This document shows positions 63,938 through 64,000 of a stretch of DNA of 64,000 bases, in pieces. Position 1 is the stretch's first letter. The number at the start of each line of letters is the position of its first letter. Both the position numbers and the translations under genes were made by a program. The stretch is from assembly GCA_947462335.1 (NCBI GenBank), contig OX381717.1, positions 19,273,166 through 19,337,165 on the forward strand, in the 5' to 3' direction. Below the pieces are notes generated by a model. The model did not search any database, was not told the DNA's origin, and saw only the letters and a program-made list of their open reading frames with translations. Source of the DNA: Harmothoe impar (lineage: Eukaryota > Annelida > Polychaeta > Phyllodocida > Polynoidae).

Positions 63938-63965
63938 GGGTCAAAGGTCAGGTCAGGTCAGGTCA
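63938..63965. promoter_or_regulatory. Cluster of nuclear-receptor half-sites
   Basis: GGGTCAAAGGTCA is a direct repeat with one-base spacing (the DR1 site bound by RXR/HNF4-type receptors), followed by three further GGTCA units without spacer. It may be a regulatory site or merely a GGTCA microsatellite. Confidence 0.45.
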
Positions 63966-64000
63966 CAAAGCAACATCATGTCACTAAGCAACAACGTCAC

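Overview
This window is animal nuclear DNA: spliced genes with GT-AG introns and conserved exon phases, tRNA-like repeats, many miniature inverted-repeat transposons, a long LINE-type retrotransposon and a complete LTR retrotransposon. I cannot name the species. The intron sizes, the tandem SLC6 transporters and the style of the repeats fit a marine invertebrate (mollusc, other lophotrochozoan, hemichordate or lancelet) better than a vertebrate or insect.

Layout. 1-6.1 kb: a non-coding block whose two ends are inverted copies of each other (1-125 and about 5936-6018), with CAG-rich repeats inside; it looks like a large non-autonomous DNA transposon cut by the left window edge. 6.2-8.46 kb: a snap-back MITE, a long hairpin, a minisatellite dense in E-box, E2F and CHR-like sites, and two identical 233-bp repeats each holding a tRNA-Ala-like sequence. 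8.5-22.2 kb: an unusually long LINE (about 13.6 kb) on the plus strand. Its parts are a giant first ORF (coiled coil, RRM-like domain, NADAR domain, RS-rich tail), a second ORF with an SGNH-hydrolase-like domain, a 2.9-kb untranslated spacer with a dispersed array of short GCCC/GGGC hairpins, and an endonuclease/reverse transcriptase region split by one frame break. The same hairpin sequence also lies inside the first ORF, where it encodes Pro-Asp-Gly repeats.

22.3-60.8 kb: two head-to-tail SLC6 (sodium/chloride-dependent neurotransmitter and amino-acid transporter family) genes on the minus strand. Gene A (22.3-30.87 kb) shows exons 1-8 only; the LINE lies just beyond exon 8. Gene B (34.17-60.80 kb) has 14 recognisable exons. 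Its intron 12 holds a nearly pristine 15.0-kb Ty3/Gypsy element (36216-51249; 779-bp LTRs with one difference seen) with gag, pol and a large third ORF of unknown function. Exon 12 of gene B seems to have lost 14 bases, breaking the frame inside transmembrane helix 11.

60.8-64 kb: non-coding, with a hairpin, minisatellites, a MITE with perfect 15-bp inverted ends and a run of AGGTCA nuclear-receptor half-sites.

The strongest candidates for something undescribed are the NADAR- and SGNH-bearing giant LINE and its hairpin motif, which is repeated in both coding and non-coding RNA. Everything here was read by eye; no searches or folding programs were run.
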